A DNA stretch of 64,000 bases from Thysanoteuthis rhombus (lineage: Eukaryota; Mollusca; Cephalopoda; Oegopsida; Thysanoteuthidae), in contig OY735207.1 of NCBI GenBank assembly GCA_963457665.1, forward strand, positions 38,852,316 to 38,916,315. Reading direction: 5' to 3'. How positions within the stretch are numbered: position 1 is the stretch's first letter; each line of letters begins with the position of its first letter. The notes under the pieces are model-generated. The model did not search any database and was not told the origin of the DNA. It was given only the letters and a program-made list of their open reading frames with translations. The position numbers and the translations under genes were made by a program. Shown here in pieces: positions 12,603 to 23,999 of this stretch.

Positions 12603-13332
12603 CTTTGCACTTCAGTAGAAAAGGTTTTGAAATTTCGTAAATTCAATACAAACTCTCCTCCAAATGATCTCACGATATAATGTTGTGCAAGTCAATTACT
12701 CTCTGATCCCTGTTAATGTACTGTGTTCGGATACTTTGCTTCATACACTGAATATCAAATTCTGTTATTACTGATTACATTTGGATTATGATTTTTATAC
12801 ATACATATAGTTTTGTTTTACCAGCAACACTTGCCTCAGTTCTTTCGACTCTGATCAACTTCCCATATTTTCAGTGCACTACTTGTAGATTGAATGAAGA
12901 ATCGCATTGAAACATCAGTTAGGAGATGAGTTGCAAAAATCTGTGTTCAACCATCAAATTATCCCCTCAGGCGAGGAAGATTTAATGTGATAACTCGGAA
13001 AATGACAGGTGAACAATATAGAAGAACAGGCGAGCAATTGGAATGTCGTGAAGGTCAGTTTGTCCGTCTAAACTGGAACATGCCTCCACTTTAAAGAAAA
13101 AATTAGCCATTAGAAAAGATGGAATGGATAGATTGTATCAAACTTCCTAGAAGAAAGGCGTAAAATCAAAAAGATAATGGTAGCTCACAGTGCCTGTTTT
13201 TCTGGTCATAAACCCTGTTTTATTCTTTCTTGCGGGCCTTTTCAAAGAGCATCGTCCGTATTTTGTATTCGTCTATTCTTTTGATCTTGGCCATCTTAAT
13301 AAGCAGGTGGAGTGTTGTCGAGTTGGTTTTGT
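12602..13332. other. AT-rich sequence, partly diffuse repeat
   Basis: 12640-12900 carries faint traces of the AT-rich family (TGTTAATGTACTGTG, CAGCAACACTTGCC). From 12900 to 13332, directly before the RTE pseudogene, I recognise nothing certain. It could be decayed 5' parts of that LINE. Confidence 0.35.
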
Positions 13333-14325
13333 TTTTTGACAGACTTCAAAAAGGCCTTCGACTCAGTGGAAATCCCCAAGGTTATCGATGCTACCATTCA
13401 ACAATTTCAGAGTATTACAACATATCTACCGACACAGCAGTTCCTTCATCAGGCTACAAAAAGATTCGGACCCCTCCTGCGTCAACAAGGGTAAGGCAAC
13501 GTCATAAAAGCTCAACCTAAGTCTTAACTGCCTGCCCCGAGATGATCTTTAGGAACCTAGACAGGAGAAATGAAGGAATCAGAGTGGACAGCAAATACCT
13601 AAACAACCTCAGATTTACAGACGACTTCGTTATTTTTGCTGAGAATCTTCATTACTTCCAGATGATGCTAGAAAGACTGAACAATGAAATAAAAAAAGTT
13701 GGCCTCCATACGTCATGTTCAATGAATATGTTGAAGACAAAAACACAGAAATCAAATCTACCTGGGATAGCGAGTCTCCATGATATCCTTGAAAGAGGAA
13801 AACAAGCAAAGAATCACACTGGATTGGCAAAGCTTCCCTTGGGGCAAGCTCAACCTTCAAGAATGAAAAAATTCCGCTAATGCTAAAAAGAAGTGTACAC
13901 AACCAATGCGTCCTAGTCACCTATGGAGCTGAAACATGGAGCCTAACCAAAAGAGCGACCCTAAAAATGAGTACAATACAACGCGCACATGAGAGAATCC
14001 AGATCAACTTTACATGAAGACATCACAAACAGCACGGCATATAAGAGGAAAGACTGGAGTTTTAGATATCACAGAATCTGTAAGAAAGTTCAGATAGCTA
14101 TGGGCTGGTAAAGTTGTGAGAATGGGAGAAAACCACTGAACATCACGACTCACAGCAAGATCACATGTGAAACTGGGGCCGACAAAATATAAGATGGTGC
14201 GATGAACTGGATAAGTTCAGAAAGTACTGGCCGCAGGATGCCCCCGATAGAGAAGTCTGGCGAATCTGGGAGAAAATGTATGTCCAACAACGGACGCTAA
14301 CAGACTGATGATGGTGATTATATTC
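13333..14325 (+). pseudogene. RTE-type LINE reverse transcriptase, degenerate
   Basis: An RTE-like ORF2 copy that keeps parts of the polymerase domain. Motif A reads TDFKKAFDSV at about 13338, with the catalytic Asp retained. About 90 codons later the catalytic box reads RFTDDFVIFAEN at about 13611, with FTDD in place of the usual F/YADD. The intervening segment is scrambled by frameshifts. Downstream, TYGAETWSLTKRA (about 13918) and QRAHERI lead into the C-terminal region, which has multiple stops. The copy ends YVQQRTLTD followed by TGATGATGGTGATT at about 14306-14319, a short tail of the RTE type. Everything upstream of motif A, including the endonuclease, is missing. The closest relatives in the window are at 7958, 28706 and 51349 (minus strand). 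It cannot encode a functional enzyme. Confidence 0.8.
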
Positions 14326-14539
14326 TTCGTCAGCCTTTACAACTGGAGACTCTCTCCCTATCCTGGTGGATGGTGAGGTTAGTGTGGGGGAAAAAAAAGT
14401 AAAAACGCAAGGTTGGACGTGAAAGGAAATGTTACGTCGACAAAGAGAAACAATGTCGCAGGAAAATCTCCAGGTCTCGCTCGAAATGAGATACGCCATT
14501 TTTCACTTGCGAAAATCTGACCAGTGATCATCATACGTT

Positions 14540-14985
14540 TCTTGGTCTTATGATACTTTTTATTTATTTTCTTTATCTTAGCCATCTTAAAGCGTAGAAA
14601 GAATGTCGTCTTGTCACAGATTTTATATCCATTGTCAACTCTGGCATATGGAGACCATTCCCTTTTCCTTGGTAGTTCATACAAGTGTGAAAAAAAGGAA
14701 TTACGTGAAGTTGGGAGTCGAAGTCACAAGTAAAAGGATAGCTGAATGAATGAAAACAAAATCTTTCGTTCTTACACCGACCGAAACACAATGTTTTGCC
14801 ACCTACAAAATAAACGGACTAATAACCAACATACGTATCTCGTATTTATGACACTTTTATTTACTCTCTTTATCTCAGTCATCTTAGAGGGCCGAAGCGA
14901 GTGTCGTCATGTCACAAATGTTATAATCGTTGTCAGCTTTAGCAGATGGAGATTACCCCCCATTTTTTCATGGCAGAATAATGTA
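14540..14985. repeat. duplicated segment, units 294 bp apart
   Basis: Two diverged copies share TTTATTTA..CTTTATCT.AG.CATCTTA, GTCGTC.TGTCACA.AT.TTATA, GTTGTCA.CTTT..CA.ATGGAGA and TTTTTCTTGG/TTTTTCATGG. Unit 1 is about 14548-14690 and unit 2 about 14842-14985. The first also resembles a short piece at about 13278-13310 (GGCCATCTTAATAAGCAGG). Identity unknown. Confidence 0.6.
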
Positions 14986-15111
14986 CATAGCTCAGAATCG
15001 TAAGCCAACGGCGCATGAGGCAATTATTTCAGTTTATATTTCAAGAACGATCAATAGACATTCATTGTTTCTTTCTGTACCAATTGTTTGTTTTTTTACG
15101 GGGCCAGGGTG

Positions 15112-15745
15112 CTAGCCTGATGCCCAAAATGGTCTGCCTTAGAAGGCTGTATTGGCTTGAACTGCCCTGCTATTCATCCACAGCCGGTTAGATTCATACC
15201 TCTCCAAAGGGTATTAGTGCAAACGCAAGAAAACGCAAGCTGTCCCAGCTGGACTTTGAACCCGGCTAACTTATTCTGATTCTCTGTGCATTAACTGTAA
15301 GGCCACTCGTGCCTTCCGAAGTACGTCAGAGACTGGAATGGAAACACACACACACCCACACACACCCACACACAGATATACACACACCTACTGGATAATT
15401 CTGCGTCTTCTCACTGACTGATGCAAACAATTTGGTCACTCACAATGACGCCCGAAATTAACTGCCTTAGGAGGCTAAATTGGCTTGAACTGTCGGTTAG
15501 ATTCATACCTCTCCCAAAAGAATTAGTGCAAACGCAAGTGAACGCAATCCGTCCCAGTTGGAGTTTGAACCCGGTTCACTGATCCCGATTTTCTGTGCAT
15601 TAATCGTTAGGCAACTAGTGCCTTCCAAAGTACGTAAGAGAAAAAGAGAAAATAACAGAGACTGGAATGGAAAGACGCACACGCACACACACACACACAC
15701 ACGCGCTGAATAATCCTGTATCCTGCAAACAATTTGGTCACTCAC
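15112..15745 (-). mobile_element. tRNA-like SINE, family 3, tandem pair
   Basis: Two diverged direct copies (about 15112-15430 and 15431-15745) share GGCTTGAACTG, GGTTAGATTCATACCTCTCC, ATTAGTGCAAACGCAAG and AGAGACTGGAATGGAAA. They also share a CA-repeat and the flank TGCAAACAATTTGGTCACTC. On the minus strand each carries a tRNA-like head: GGCAC.AGTGGCC or TGCCTAAC, then TTAATGCACAGA, then a B-box-quality GGGTTCAAACTCC (about 15561-15573) or GGGTTCAAAGTCC (about 15252-15264). The arrangement suggests one SINE insertion followed by tandem duplication with its flank. Confidence 0.6.
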
Positions 15746-16554
15746 AATGCAAACAGAGCAAATGAACTGATGTCGTCATTGACCATTGAACTGTGGCCTG
15801 TCGATAAAAGCATAGCATGCAAACGGTCCTACAAAATAACCATAAAGAGGCCAAGAGATACAAACACATTACAATTTATAGCAATTGATGGTGTGGTTAA
15901 CGAGGACTCGATATGGGCCGCCATTGGCCCGTGTGCGCGCTTTTGTTTTATGCGAAAGTGTTCGGGCTTGACTTACACATAGGCCGACAGTTGTTATTTG
16001 GAAACAGTGCCGATGAATATTAATGGGACAGTATTGTGTATGAATTATTGATGGCGGTTGAAAGAGTCTTGTAACTAAGTGCTCCGGTTGTGTTGCCCCG
16101 TACACACACTCGAGTCACTACACATTGAGAAATGAGACTGACCACTGTGAGTAGGAGGCATGAGCTCAAAATCCAGTATTATCTCTCTTGCTCGTTTGTT
16201 TAGTAGTTCTGTTATCCATCCTTTTCAACTATGGCTTGAATATCTTCAAAGTTCGTTGGCAATGGAGTATATTTAAAATTTGAGAAACCTTACGATAACA
16301 TAAGAATTGAAATCTCAAATAAAGAAGGCACCAAAAGGTCTTTAGAGACTTACCGCTTGTGACCGCTGTTATTATGAATTTAAATCCTCTCCCGACGGGA
16401 CCTGATTCGTCCGTCCTGCAAACAAAGAAAAAAAGAAGGAAAATTAGCAAAATCTCACAAAGAAATAGGTTCGTGACGCGTTTACATAGTTACTAGTAAT
16501 AGCTGTTTTCCCTTCGCCAATCGTTTCGTTGGCGAATCCTGCTTGTCTCTTGTT
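15746..16554. other. unique sequence
   Basis: Balanced composition at 15890-16110 (contains GGGCCGCCATTGGCCCGTG) and then AT-rich. No domain recognised in any frame. Confidence 0.45.
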
Positions 16555-16835
16555 GATTTAGTAGCATTTATACACTGTTAAAAATGCTGATATTTGTGTC
16601 AGACTAAGCTAAGCTATGAAAATGTGGCCTGGCTCGTTACTAAAAGATTTATGTATCCCCCATCAGGGCTAGAGGTCTGGTAGGCTATGGTTGATTCACT
16701 ACTATTTATACACCGTTAAAAAAAGCTGATATTTGTGTCGGACTAAATTAAACTATGAAAATGTAGCCTGGATCATTACTAAGAGATTTATGCATTCCCC
16801 ACCAGGGCAAGAGATCGGGTTTCGAGCCCAAATGA
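16555..16835. repeat. two-unit tandem duplication, about 138 bp
   Basis: Direct copies beginning GATTTAGTAGCATTTATACA (16555) and GATTCACTACTATTTATACA (16693). Both share TGCTGATATTTGTGTC, GACTAA..TAA.CTATGAAAA and AGATTTATG.AT.CCCC..CAGGGC. The age is moderate, as judged by the number of differences. Confidence 0.85.
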
Positions 16836-17435
16836 AAAACCAGGATTTGGAATAGTGATTTCCTAGACAGACAGACAGGCCATCCTAACTTGGAAAATTG
16901 GCGTAACACAGTCATCTCACTACAGCCATCGTTTGTTGGTCCTGTGCCATGGTAAGCTGAGATTACTAATTATCAAAAAGGTTTTCTTAAAGTGATCAAC
17001 TGAAGCTTTATAATAATCATGATATGTGAATGGGAGTAATTAATCGGCTTGATTCTGCTTTAAAAGATTTTTCTATTACATTTGATGCCTTTGGGAGAAA
17101 GTAATTGAAACCTTCAGGAACAGGCTAAGTCTACTTGTCCTTATGAAGCTATTGCTGCGAAAGAAGAAAATCTAGCCGGTTTGGACGGCGATGCAGAATT
17201 CAGATGGCAGTTGGGGGTTTAAGAGCGGTTGATGAGGGAGGAGATGTTGGATGGTCATTTCTTTGTCGGATACATCTTTGCCGGATTCGGTCATTCATCA
17301 TTTAAATGACCAATCAAGTAGTTCTAATCCTGACCGTCATGTCCGACAAATTGTGTGGGTTATTGATGTCTTCCTGACTTGGTTAGAATACCAGCAGGGA
17401 GATTTGGGAGAGCAATTTTAAAATTGGAGATTTGG
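16836..17435. other. unique sequence
   Basis: Nothing recognised over 600 bp. Confidence 0.5.
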
Positions 17436-17720
17436 GGACGGGGAATAAGAAAGAAAGAAAAAAAGAAAGAAAGAAAGAAAGGAGGAAAAGAATGGGAAGG
17501 TATGGTAAACGACGGGAGAATGGAGAAGAAAAAAAAGAAGAATGAAGGAAGGGGAAAGAAAAAGGAACGACAGAAAGAAGAGAAAAAAGATAAAAGAAAG
17601 AAAAACAGGAACAAAAGAAAGGAAGACAAGACAAAGGGAAGAGAAAGAAAGATAGAAATAGTGGAAAAGAGAAGAGTTGGGGGAGAGAAGAAAAGGCAAA
17701 ACGTATTAAAATAGATAAAT

Positions 17721-17769
<49 letters not shown>

Positions 17770-17835
17770 GCAGTATCAAGAAAAAAAAAAAAAAGACAAT
17801 ACGGTTGAGAAAGAAAAAAAGAAAGAAAAGGCAAG
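17436..17835. repeat. purine-rich tract with (GAAA)n
   Basis: Plus strand A/G-rich throughout; about 12 GAAA units at 17722-17768. Confidence 0.9.
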
Positions 17836-18061
17836 AGAGACCAGAAAAACAGTGTATAAGTAATGCTCAGCCCGACACATAGTTATTGGCTGAATTTCGA
17901 CCTGAAGTTTTCATTGTATAATGTTCGGTCTAAGTGATCGGTAGAGAAGGATTGGGTTAAGTGCATTGGTAAGGAAGGAGATTATGTTGAGATGGAATTT
18001 GCTGTGTAAAACAAATATTGTTTTCATCAGTACGCTACCAACTTATTGATGTACCTACTTA

Positions 18062-18181
18062 AGATAACGAATGAGAGAGATAGAGAGAAAGAAGGAAAGA
18101 GACAGAGGAAAAGGATAAAAGAATAGAGGTCTGGAAAAGACAGAAAAAGAAAATAGAAAAAAAAAAAGAAAAGATAAAACA
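18062..18181. repeat. short purine-rich tract
   Basis: GAGAGAGATAGAGAGAAAG-like sequence, purine-rich on the plus strand. The bases 17836-18061 before it show nothing. Confidence 0.75.
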
Positions 18182-18745
18182 ATGATGTAGGTTTCCCCTC
18201 GATTTACGAATGTTCACTTTACGCCACTTCGCACTATCCTCCCCAAATACTTTAGCACAAGTTTTCCCCGCCACCGAAAATGTCGTAAAGCTAAGAAACA
18301 ATTAATTAGTTGATTATAATTATTTTTGAGTGTTCTCAAACCCAACAAATAACATTCTTTCATGACTGCCTTCGTAGAAGTCGAAGGTCTAGATTTGTCG
18401 TCTGTGATGGCTGAGGTGGAAGGCTTGAAATGCTACAGAATGCCCAACTGCTCAGCTTCACGCATAACTTTATCATACAGTTTTTTAGCATTCAAAATAA
18501 CCAGCAAGCCAGCTCTGAAGCTGAGTGTCCTTTCAAAATTAAAGTCGTGCTTTTGTGCAATTCAGAATTGTCAATCATAAGAAAAATCTCACGCAACAAT
18601 ATGTTGGGGTCTGGCGACGATGTTTTGTAGTCTGGCGACGATATTTTGAGGTCTAGCTCAAATATTTTCTTGTATGAATTAATGGTGTTTGCTTTTTCGC
18701 TTTACGCTATTTCGGCTTGGGAAATGGTTCATGGGATGCTCAACT
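18182..18745. mobile_element. interspersed repeat with inverted ends (GGCGTAAAG family)
   Basis: The left part (18182-18330, plus) reads TAGGTTTCCCCTCG, GTCGTAAAGCTAAGAAACAA and TTTTTGAGTGTTCTCA. The right part (about 18640-18740) is the same family on the minus strand: AAGCCGAAATAGCGTAAAGC, CACCATTAATTCATAC, ATATTTGAGC. Together they look like an element of about 560 bp with inverted ends, or two copies in opposite orientation. Relatives are at 19690-19900, 31470-31600, 37855-37885, 48705-49200 and 60780-60890. No coding capacity is evident. Confidence 0.5.
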
Positions 18746-19689
18746 AGCGGGGGAACTGGTATTTGTTTTCGAAATTTTTGAGACTGTTGTTTACGTTGGT
18801 TTCATCTCAACTAGCTATGGTCACTGGCTTTCTTGTCCATTGTCTACTGGTGTCAATTGCATTCAGTATCCTTCACAGATTTCCGAAGGTAACCCTTTGG
18901 GTCGGTCGTGAATAAATGAGTCGGTAAATGGGCTTCAACCTTAAACGAGAAAAGGACCTCTAGGTGGCGCAATCTTCCTATTGGATGTTATCTGGTCTGT
19001 TAATTTAAACACACGTTTCCTTCTTCCCCTGTTTGTTGGTTTGTTTGTTTGTTTGTTGTGTGTGTGTGTGTTTTTTTTTGTTTGTTTTTTTTGGTGGGGG
19101 CCGCTCCAATCACCTCTTTTAAACCTCATTTTTCACTATTCAGTGTATGTAACCAAGTGCTAGAGGTATCATAGTCCTGGAAATAATTACTACAACGTCT
19201 GCTTGTACGTCAGAGAAGAGCAAGGCATGCTGGGAGAAGTAAGCGTTGTTTAAATGATTCTTGGGTTTGTATGCGGCCAAAGAGACCTGCAACTTTAGCA
19301 TGACATAATGCATTTTCTGATAATCTTTCAAAGCCCCTGACGGACTGACCGGTCGACGTGGGTGGGACAGAGGGAGCGCCAGCGTGGTAGCTTCGGCAAT
19401 GTTGGCGCCTGACAAACGATGTAACCTCGATAGCAAGGCATGTGTTAATCGACTTGACCGGATAGGTCCACAAAGTCATTTTGCATCGTTCTCCTTTATT
19501 TTTATCATTTGATATTTTTAAAACCTCCTTTTCTATCTTTTCTGCCCTAACGTTTCTCCTTGTTCTTCCTTCCTTTCGTTGATAATCTGGACCAAGCTTA
19601 GCTTAGTAAGATACAAGGCTAAAACAAGCGTTGGGAATATTGTCTCGATCAATTTCCCGAATGGAGAAGGCTTGCTTGCATTGAAAAAG
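18746..19689. other. unique sequence with TTTG/TG-rich island
   Basis: 19035-19095 is TTTG/TG-rich. 19190-19490 has balanced composition (GACGGACTGACCGGTCGACG near 19340) with an open frame on each strand. I recognise no domain and cannot call a gene. Confidence 0.4.
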
Positions 19690-19900
19690 CAGTATCGGAA
19701 TCCTTGCTTGTCTACACGTTTCACGGCTATCCTAAAGTAAAGAGTTCCTACATAAACTTTCCGTAAGTCGGAATGGCGTAAAGAGGAACAGCAAGAGAGG
19801 TCGATTTGAGGTAGGGGGTATTGGAAACTGGGATGTCGGACGGAGAGGTTGTGCGCAGCTTCTATAACGGGTTGCTGCAAAACAATCGTAATAAACTTAT
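19690..19900 (+). repeat. GGCGTAAAG-family interspersed repeat
   Basis: Shares CGGCTATCCTAAAGTA, AGAGTTCCTACATAAACTTT, CCGTAAGTCGGAATGGCGTA and, further on, GCTTCTATAACGGGTTGCTG with the copies at 48.7-49.2 kb and 60.8 kb. Confidence 0.6.
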
Positions 19901-20592
19901 GTAAAATATTCATGATTTTCAAGTAGACAATTTTTCTCAATTAACAGTACACAATTTTTGAATCTCTAACGGGCGCACTCTAGAAAGACTCATAATATTG
20001 ATGTGGTATCTATCAACCTGTGATGTGGTATCTATCATTCTGGTTTTATCTATATACCCTTTTGACTGAGATACTTTCGTAGATACCCTGAGCACTGGTG
20101 AGCGGAGGTCAAACCCAGGTAGAAGCTATCATTTCAAAATCAAGTCTAACAGGTTCACTTTAAATAGAATGATCTTTCTTTACCCTTGCAGTCCGCACAT
20201 CCATCCACTTGTAAAATATCCTCGAAAGTGTCGAATGGCGGGGCAACTAGCTGCACAAAAAAACAGACCTGGAACCAGTTTTGGCCGTGACTGCTCATTG
20301 TCGCTGTACAGTAATGTCGATGGGAAAGACATGAATCTTTCAAACTATATTTGGGTAAATGGCAGGACAGTTGAATCTTTTAGCCCTGTAAGAGAATCGA
20401 CTCTTCAGAAAAGAAACAGCTTGGCTGTTCCCATAGCCGATCACAATACCATTTTAGAAGGGGGTGCTTGAGAAGGGTGTTAAAAATAACATTAAAAAAA
20501 AACAATGAAATGTTTCAATAAATGCTCAGTGAGGATATAATTCAATTGAATACAAAACCGTTGCCCAATATGCTTTTATATATTGGGAGACT

Positions 20593-20593
<1 letters not shown>
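19901..20593. other. unique sequence with small direct repeat and unexplained frame
   Basis: TGATGTGGTATCTATCA occurs twice 23 bp apart (about 19999 and 20022). A 100-codon plus frame at 20169-20471 has mixed amino-acid usage but no recognised domain. I leave it uncalled. Confidence 0.4.
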
Positions 20594-20624
<31 letters not shown>

Positions 20625-20839
20625 TTCTTCTTCTTCTTCTTCTTCTTCTTCTTCTTCTCATTATTACTATTTTTATCATTATTACTTCTTATCATTATCA
20701 TTAATATCATCATTATTATAATCATTACTTTCATCATTATCATAATCATCTCTATCATTATTATTATCATTATTAATTCTTATTATCATTAACATTATCA
20801 ATATTATAATCATTATTTTTATCATTATCATAATCATCA

Positions 20840-20909
<70 letters not shown>

Positions 20910-20912
20910 CCG
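20594..20912. repeat. (CTT)n then imperfect (ATT)n microsatellite
   Basis: CTT triplets at 20594-20657, then TCATTATTA-type sequence, then pure (ATT)n at about 20837-20909. Confidence 0.95.
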
Positions 20913-21789
20913 TACATCATACGTATTTTCATTTCCTAATGTTTCTGTCGGCATCTCGTCTTGGAGTAATTGTTATCAAGCTGCCTTATTACAAATCGGT
21001 TATGAGTTTGATCCTCGATGAGCGCTCAATACTTGTGGCCTTGTGCTGAATAACTCCCTCGATCGGTGTGTCTCCATCTATCTGTCTGCTCGTTTATAAC
21101 TATTTGCCAGGCCAGGTCTTTTTCAATTATGTACGAGTGACTGTGTATGAATGCAGGTACGAATACAGGCTCTCTCCCCTCTCCCTCCCTTCATCCCTGC
21201 CCTCCCCCTCTACGCACACTCTTATACAAAGGTTTCGGTAGCATGTGGACGAATGTGATACTGGGAGGGGGAGGATTATTGTCAAAGAATTCTCGATTCT
21301 CCTTCCCCTCCCTTTTGAATTTCAGGTCACGTGATAAGTGTGACTCACATAACTATATTTTGGGGGAAGTTTCCTTTGCTTGCCTTGCGGGGGAAGCTGA
21401 TTCATACAATATTTCTTCCATTTTCTGAGTAGAAAAGTGAAGAGAAAAAAAAAAACCCCTCGAAACCCACGTAAATAAGACAAACATAAAACAATAGCAA
21501 ACTGGGTTTTTAAAAAAAATAAGGTTGGAGTATACATCTAGAAAAATAAATAAAAACAAATAAATTAGAAGTAGAAACTGAAAGAAATCTCGTAAAAATA
21601 TTAAAAAATTAAAATGGAAGCGAATAGTATCAATACCGAGTTACGTCCCCTCGTGTTTTTGTCGTCTAGTGAGATTTCATAGCGTTAATCACGTTTTAAT
21701 CACGTTTTTCTGATCGAAGTATTCATTGCAAGATAAAAAATAAAGAAAACTCTCTCTGATGAGAGACATTCATCTATTTATTTTTCAGT
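20913..21789. other. unique sequence
   Basis: C/T-rich patch at 21168-21215. No gene or repeat family recognised. Confidence 0.45.
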
Positions 21790-22085
21790 GCTTGGGCTTG
21801 AGAAGAAAATTTTGGAAAGATGAATGAAGAGAAAGAAGAAGAAAAAAGAGTGTAAGGAACTAACAGAGAAATATGATGAATAGATGCAGAGAAGGGTAAT
21901 GAAAAATTGAATAAAAAATGATCAAAGAAAGAAAGAAAGAAAGATACAAAGAAAGAAAGATAGAAAAAAAAAGAGGGAAATAAGGGATCATAAAAATCTA
22001 GAAGATGTAAAGAGAAACGATGTGAGAAGTAAGAGGGATAGGAGGAAGCATGAACTATTAAAGAGAATTCAAAGAAAGGAAGACA
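21790..22085. repeat. purine-rich tract
   Basis: Plus strand A/G-rich, with a short (GAAA)n at about 21927-21962. Confidence 0.8.
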
Positions 22086-22315
22086 GGTACAGTATTGAAT
22101 CGAAGTGCAAACCTATATCATTAGAGTGAACGCTGGAAAAGGCGAGAATTTGTTTCTTTTTCCATAAAAAACGTGATTGCATCCAGTATTTCGTTACCTT
22201 AAGAAGACACGTAGGGGTAATGAAATCGGCTTATATCGAACGGTACTTATTGAAAACCTAATTTAAAAAATGCTGTGGTGATTTCAGTGTTACATTCACA
22301 AAGGTAGTACCCCCC

Positions 22316-22330
22316 CCCTCTCTCTCTCTC

Positions 22331-22405
<75 letters not shown>

Positions 22406-22541
22406 ATATGTATATGTATATGTATATATATACATAGATATATACATATATATGTGTGTGTGTATATATATACATATGTATATATATATATACATGTATA
22501 TATATATATACATATGTATATATATATACACACACATATAC

Positions 22542-22595
<54 letters not shown>

Positions 22596-22675
22596 CTCTA
22601 TATGTATATGTATGCATGTATGCTTTTATGTATGTATGTATGTATGTATGTATGTATGTATATATATATATATAG
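22316..22675. repeat. compound CT/TA/TG/CATA/TATG microsatellite
   Basis: In order: C-run and (TC)n, (TA)n, (TG)n, then a patchwork of TATATACATATATATG blocks, (TA)n, and (TATG)n at about 22627-22660. About 360 bp is almost wholly alternating purine/pyrimidine. 22086-22315 before it shows nothing. Confidence 0.95.
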
Positions 22676-23291
22676 TAGAAACCTAACTCTTGGAGCGATA
22701 CAAGGGTGACTAGTTTAACATATGTAGTGATGTCAATCCTCACTGGGCGTTGAACCATTTTGGTTTCGTGCCACAATAAGATGAGGTTTTAGAGCCACGT
22801 TCACAAAAGTACGCATCAATAAGTAAATATACCGAAAAAAAAAAAAATCAGCACACATTTACTTGTATCGATCTGTTTACCTATCTCCAGATTGATAAAT
22901 CTGTTCTAATTCCCTGGACTTTTTTTTTTGTAGCACCTTGTATTCACAAAACCTGGACGACAGAGACTCGCTCCTGTTCAGACTGAAACATTATCAACTC
23001 CGAATGGGAAATAAAATCACCAAGGATGAAGCTTCATTTATTTACTTATTCATTTTTGTTTTTTTTTTCCCTCTTGTTACATCGATCCTTACAGGAAAAA
23101 TAGGCCCTCCCCAACTCAGGTATATTCATTCATCTAACGACAAACTCAAATTGATGAGTTGGTTTACAAGTAGAAAATACTGCTTTTCATGGTATCATTT
23201 CGTGGCTATTCATAGTATATAGTCAGTTCGGGCAACAAGGAGATAATACTATGTATATACATACACGGATACACTGATATGTAAGTGCATG

Positions 23292-23295
<4 letters not shown>
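22676..23295. other. unique sequence
   Basis: 22676-22800 begins right at the end of a TA tract and could be a SINE fragment (GAAACCTAACTCTTGGAGCG), but I find no clear boxes. The rest is unrecognised. Confidence 0.35.

Positions 23296-23361
<66 letters not shown>
23296..23361. repeat. (TA)n microsatellite
   Basis: About 32 TA units. Confidence 0.97.
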
Positions 23362-23362
<1 letters not shown>

Positions 23363-23999
23363 TTATTCATTTGTCGGATATAAATATGCTAGTGTCAAAA
23401 TGCACTTGTATCCATTGCTTTCTGCTTATTGTTATGAGGTAATTTGTATTCAGACCTGTCATCGCTTAGCCTTAGTGGCACAGGGTACAACACAACCAAA
23501 TTCAAGAAAGAACATCAACTTGATGAAAGCAAAACAGAACCAAATAAGAAAACGACAAAGGAACAGAATTTTCTTGACACAGCATTACAGACAAGAGACT
23601 GCAAATGGAGAGGGGGGGGCAACTTCCACTGGAATCTAACAGCATTTTGTCAGGTGTGAAGTTCCATACATCATTTCCCCTTTTTTTTATAGTTTTGTTT
23701 TTCAAACAGGAATAACAACACCTCTTAATGAGTTGCAAGACGAAATCCTCTTTGACTAAGTCCATCTTAAATACGGTAGAAACTAAAAAACTTAAGAGGA
23801 GAAATACGAATTAAGATTTGCTTACGTCATTATTCCACGTGGGTGTAGCCTGCTTTGTTTTGCCTAAAAAAAAAACCCAGAAATCTGAAACCTGGATTTT
23901 GCCTGGGTTAAAACGCTGACCCTTTGCCCCGGTAAAAAAAAAAAGACATAAGAAAGTGGGACAAATCTATGTATTTACTGAAAAGATGAAAGGAAAGGA
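23362..23999. other. unique sequence
   Basis: Contains a G8 run (about 23611-23618) and A-runs. No supported gene. Confidence 0.45.

Noticed and set aside
22258..22776. Tyr/Ile/His-rich frame of 172 codons
   Set aside because: Translation of (TA)n, (TG)n and CATA repeats.
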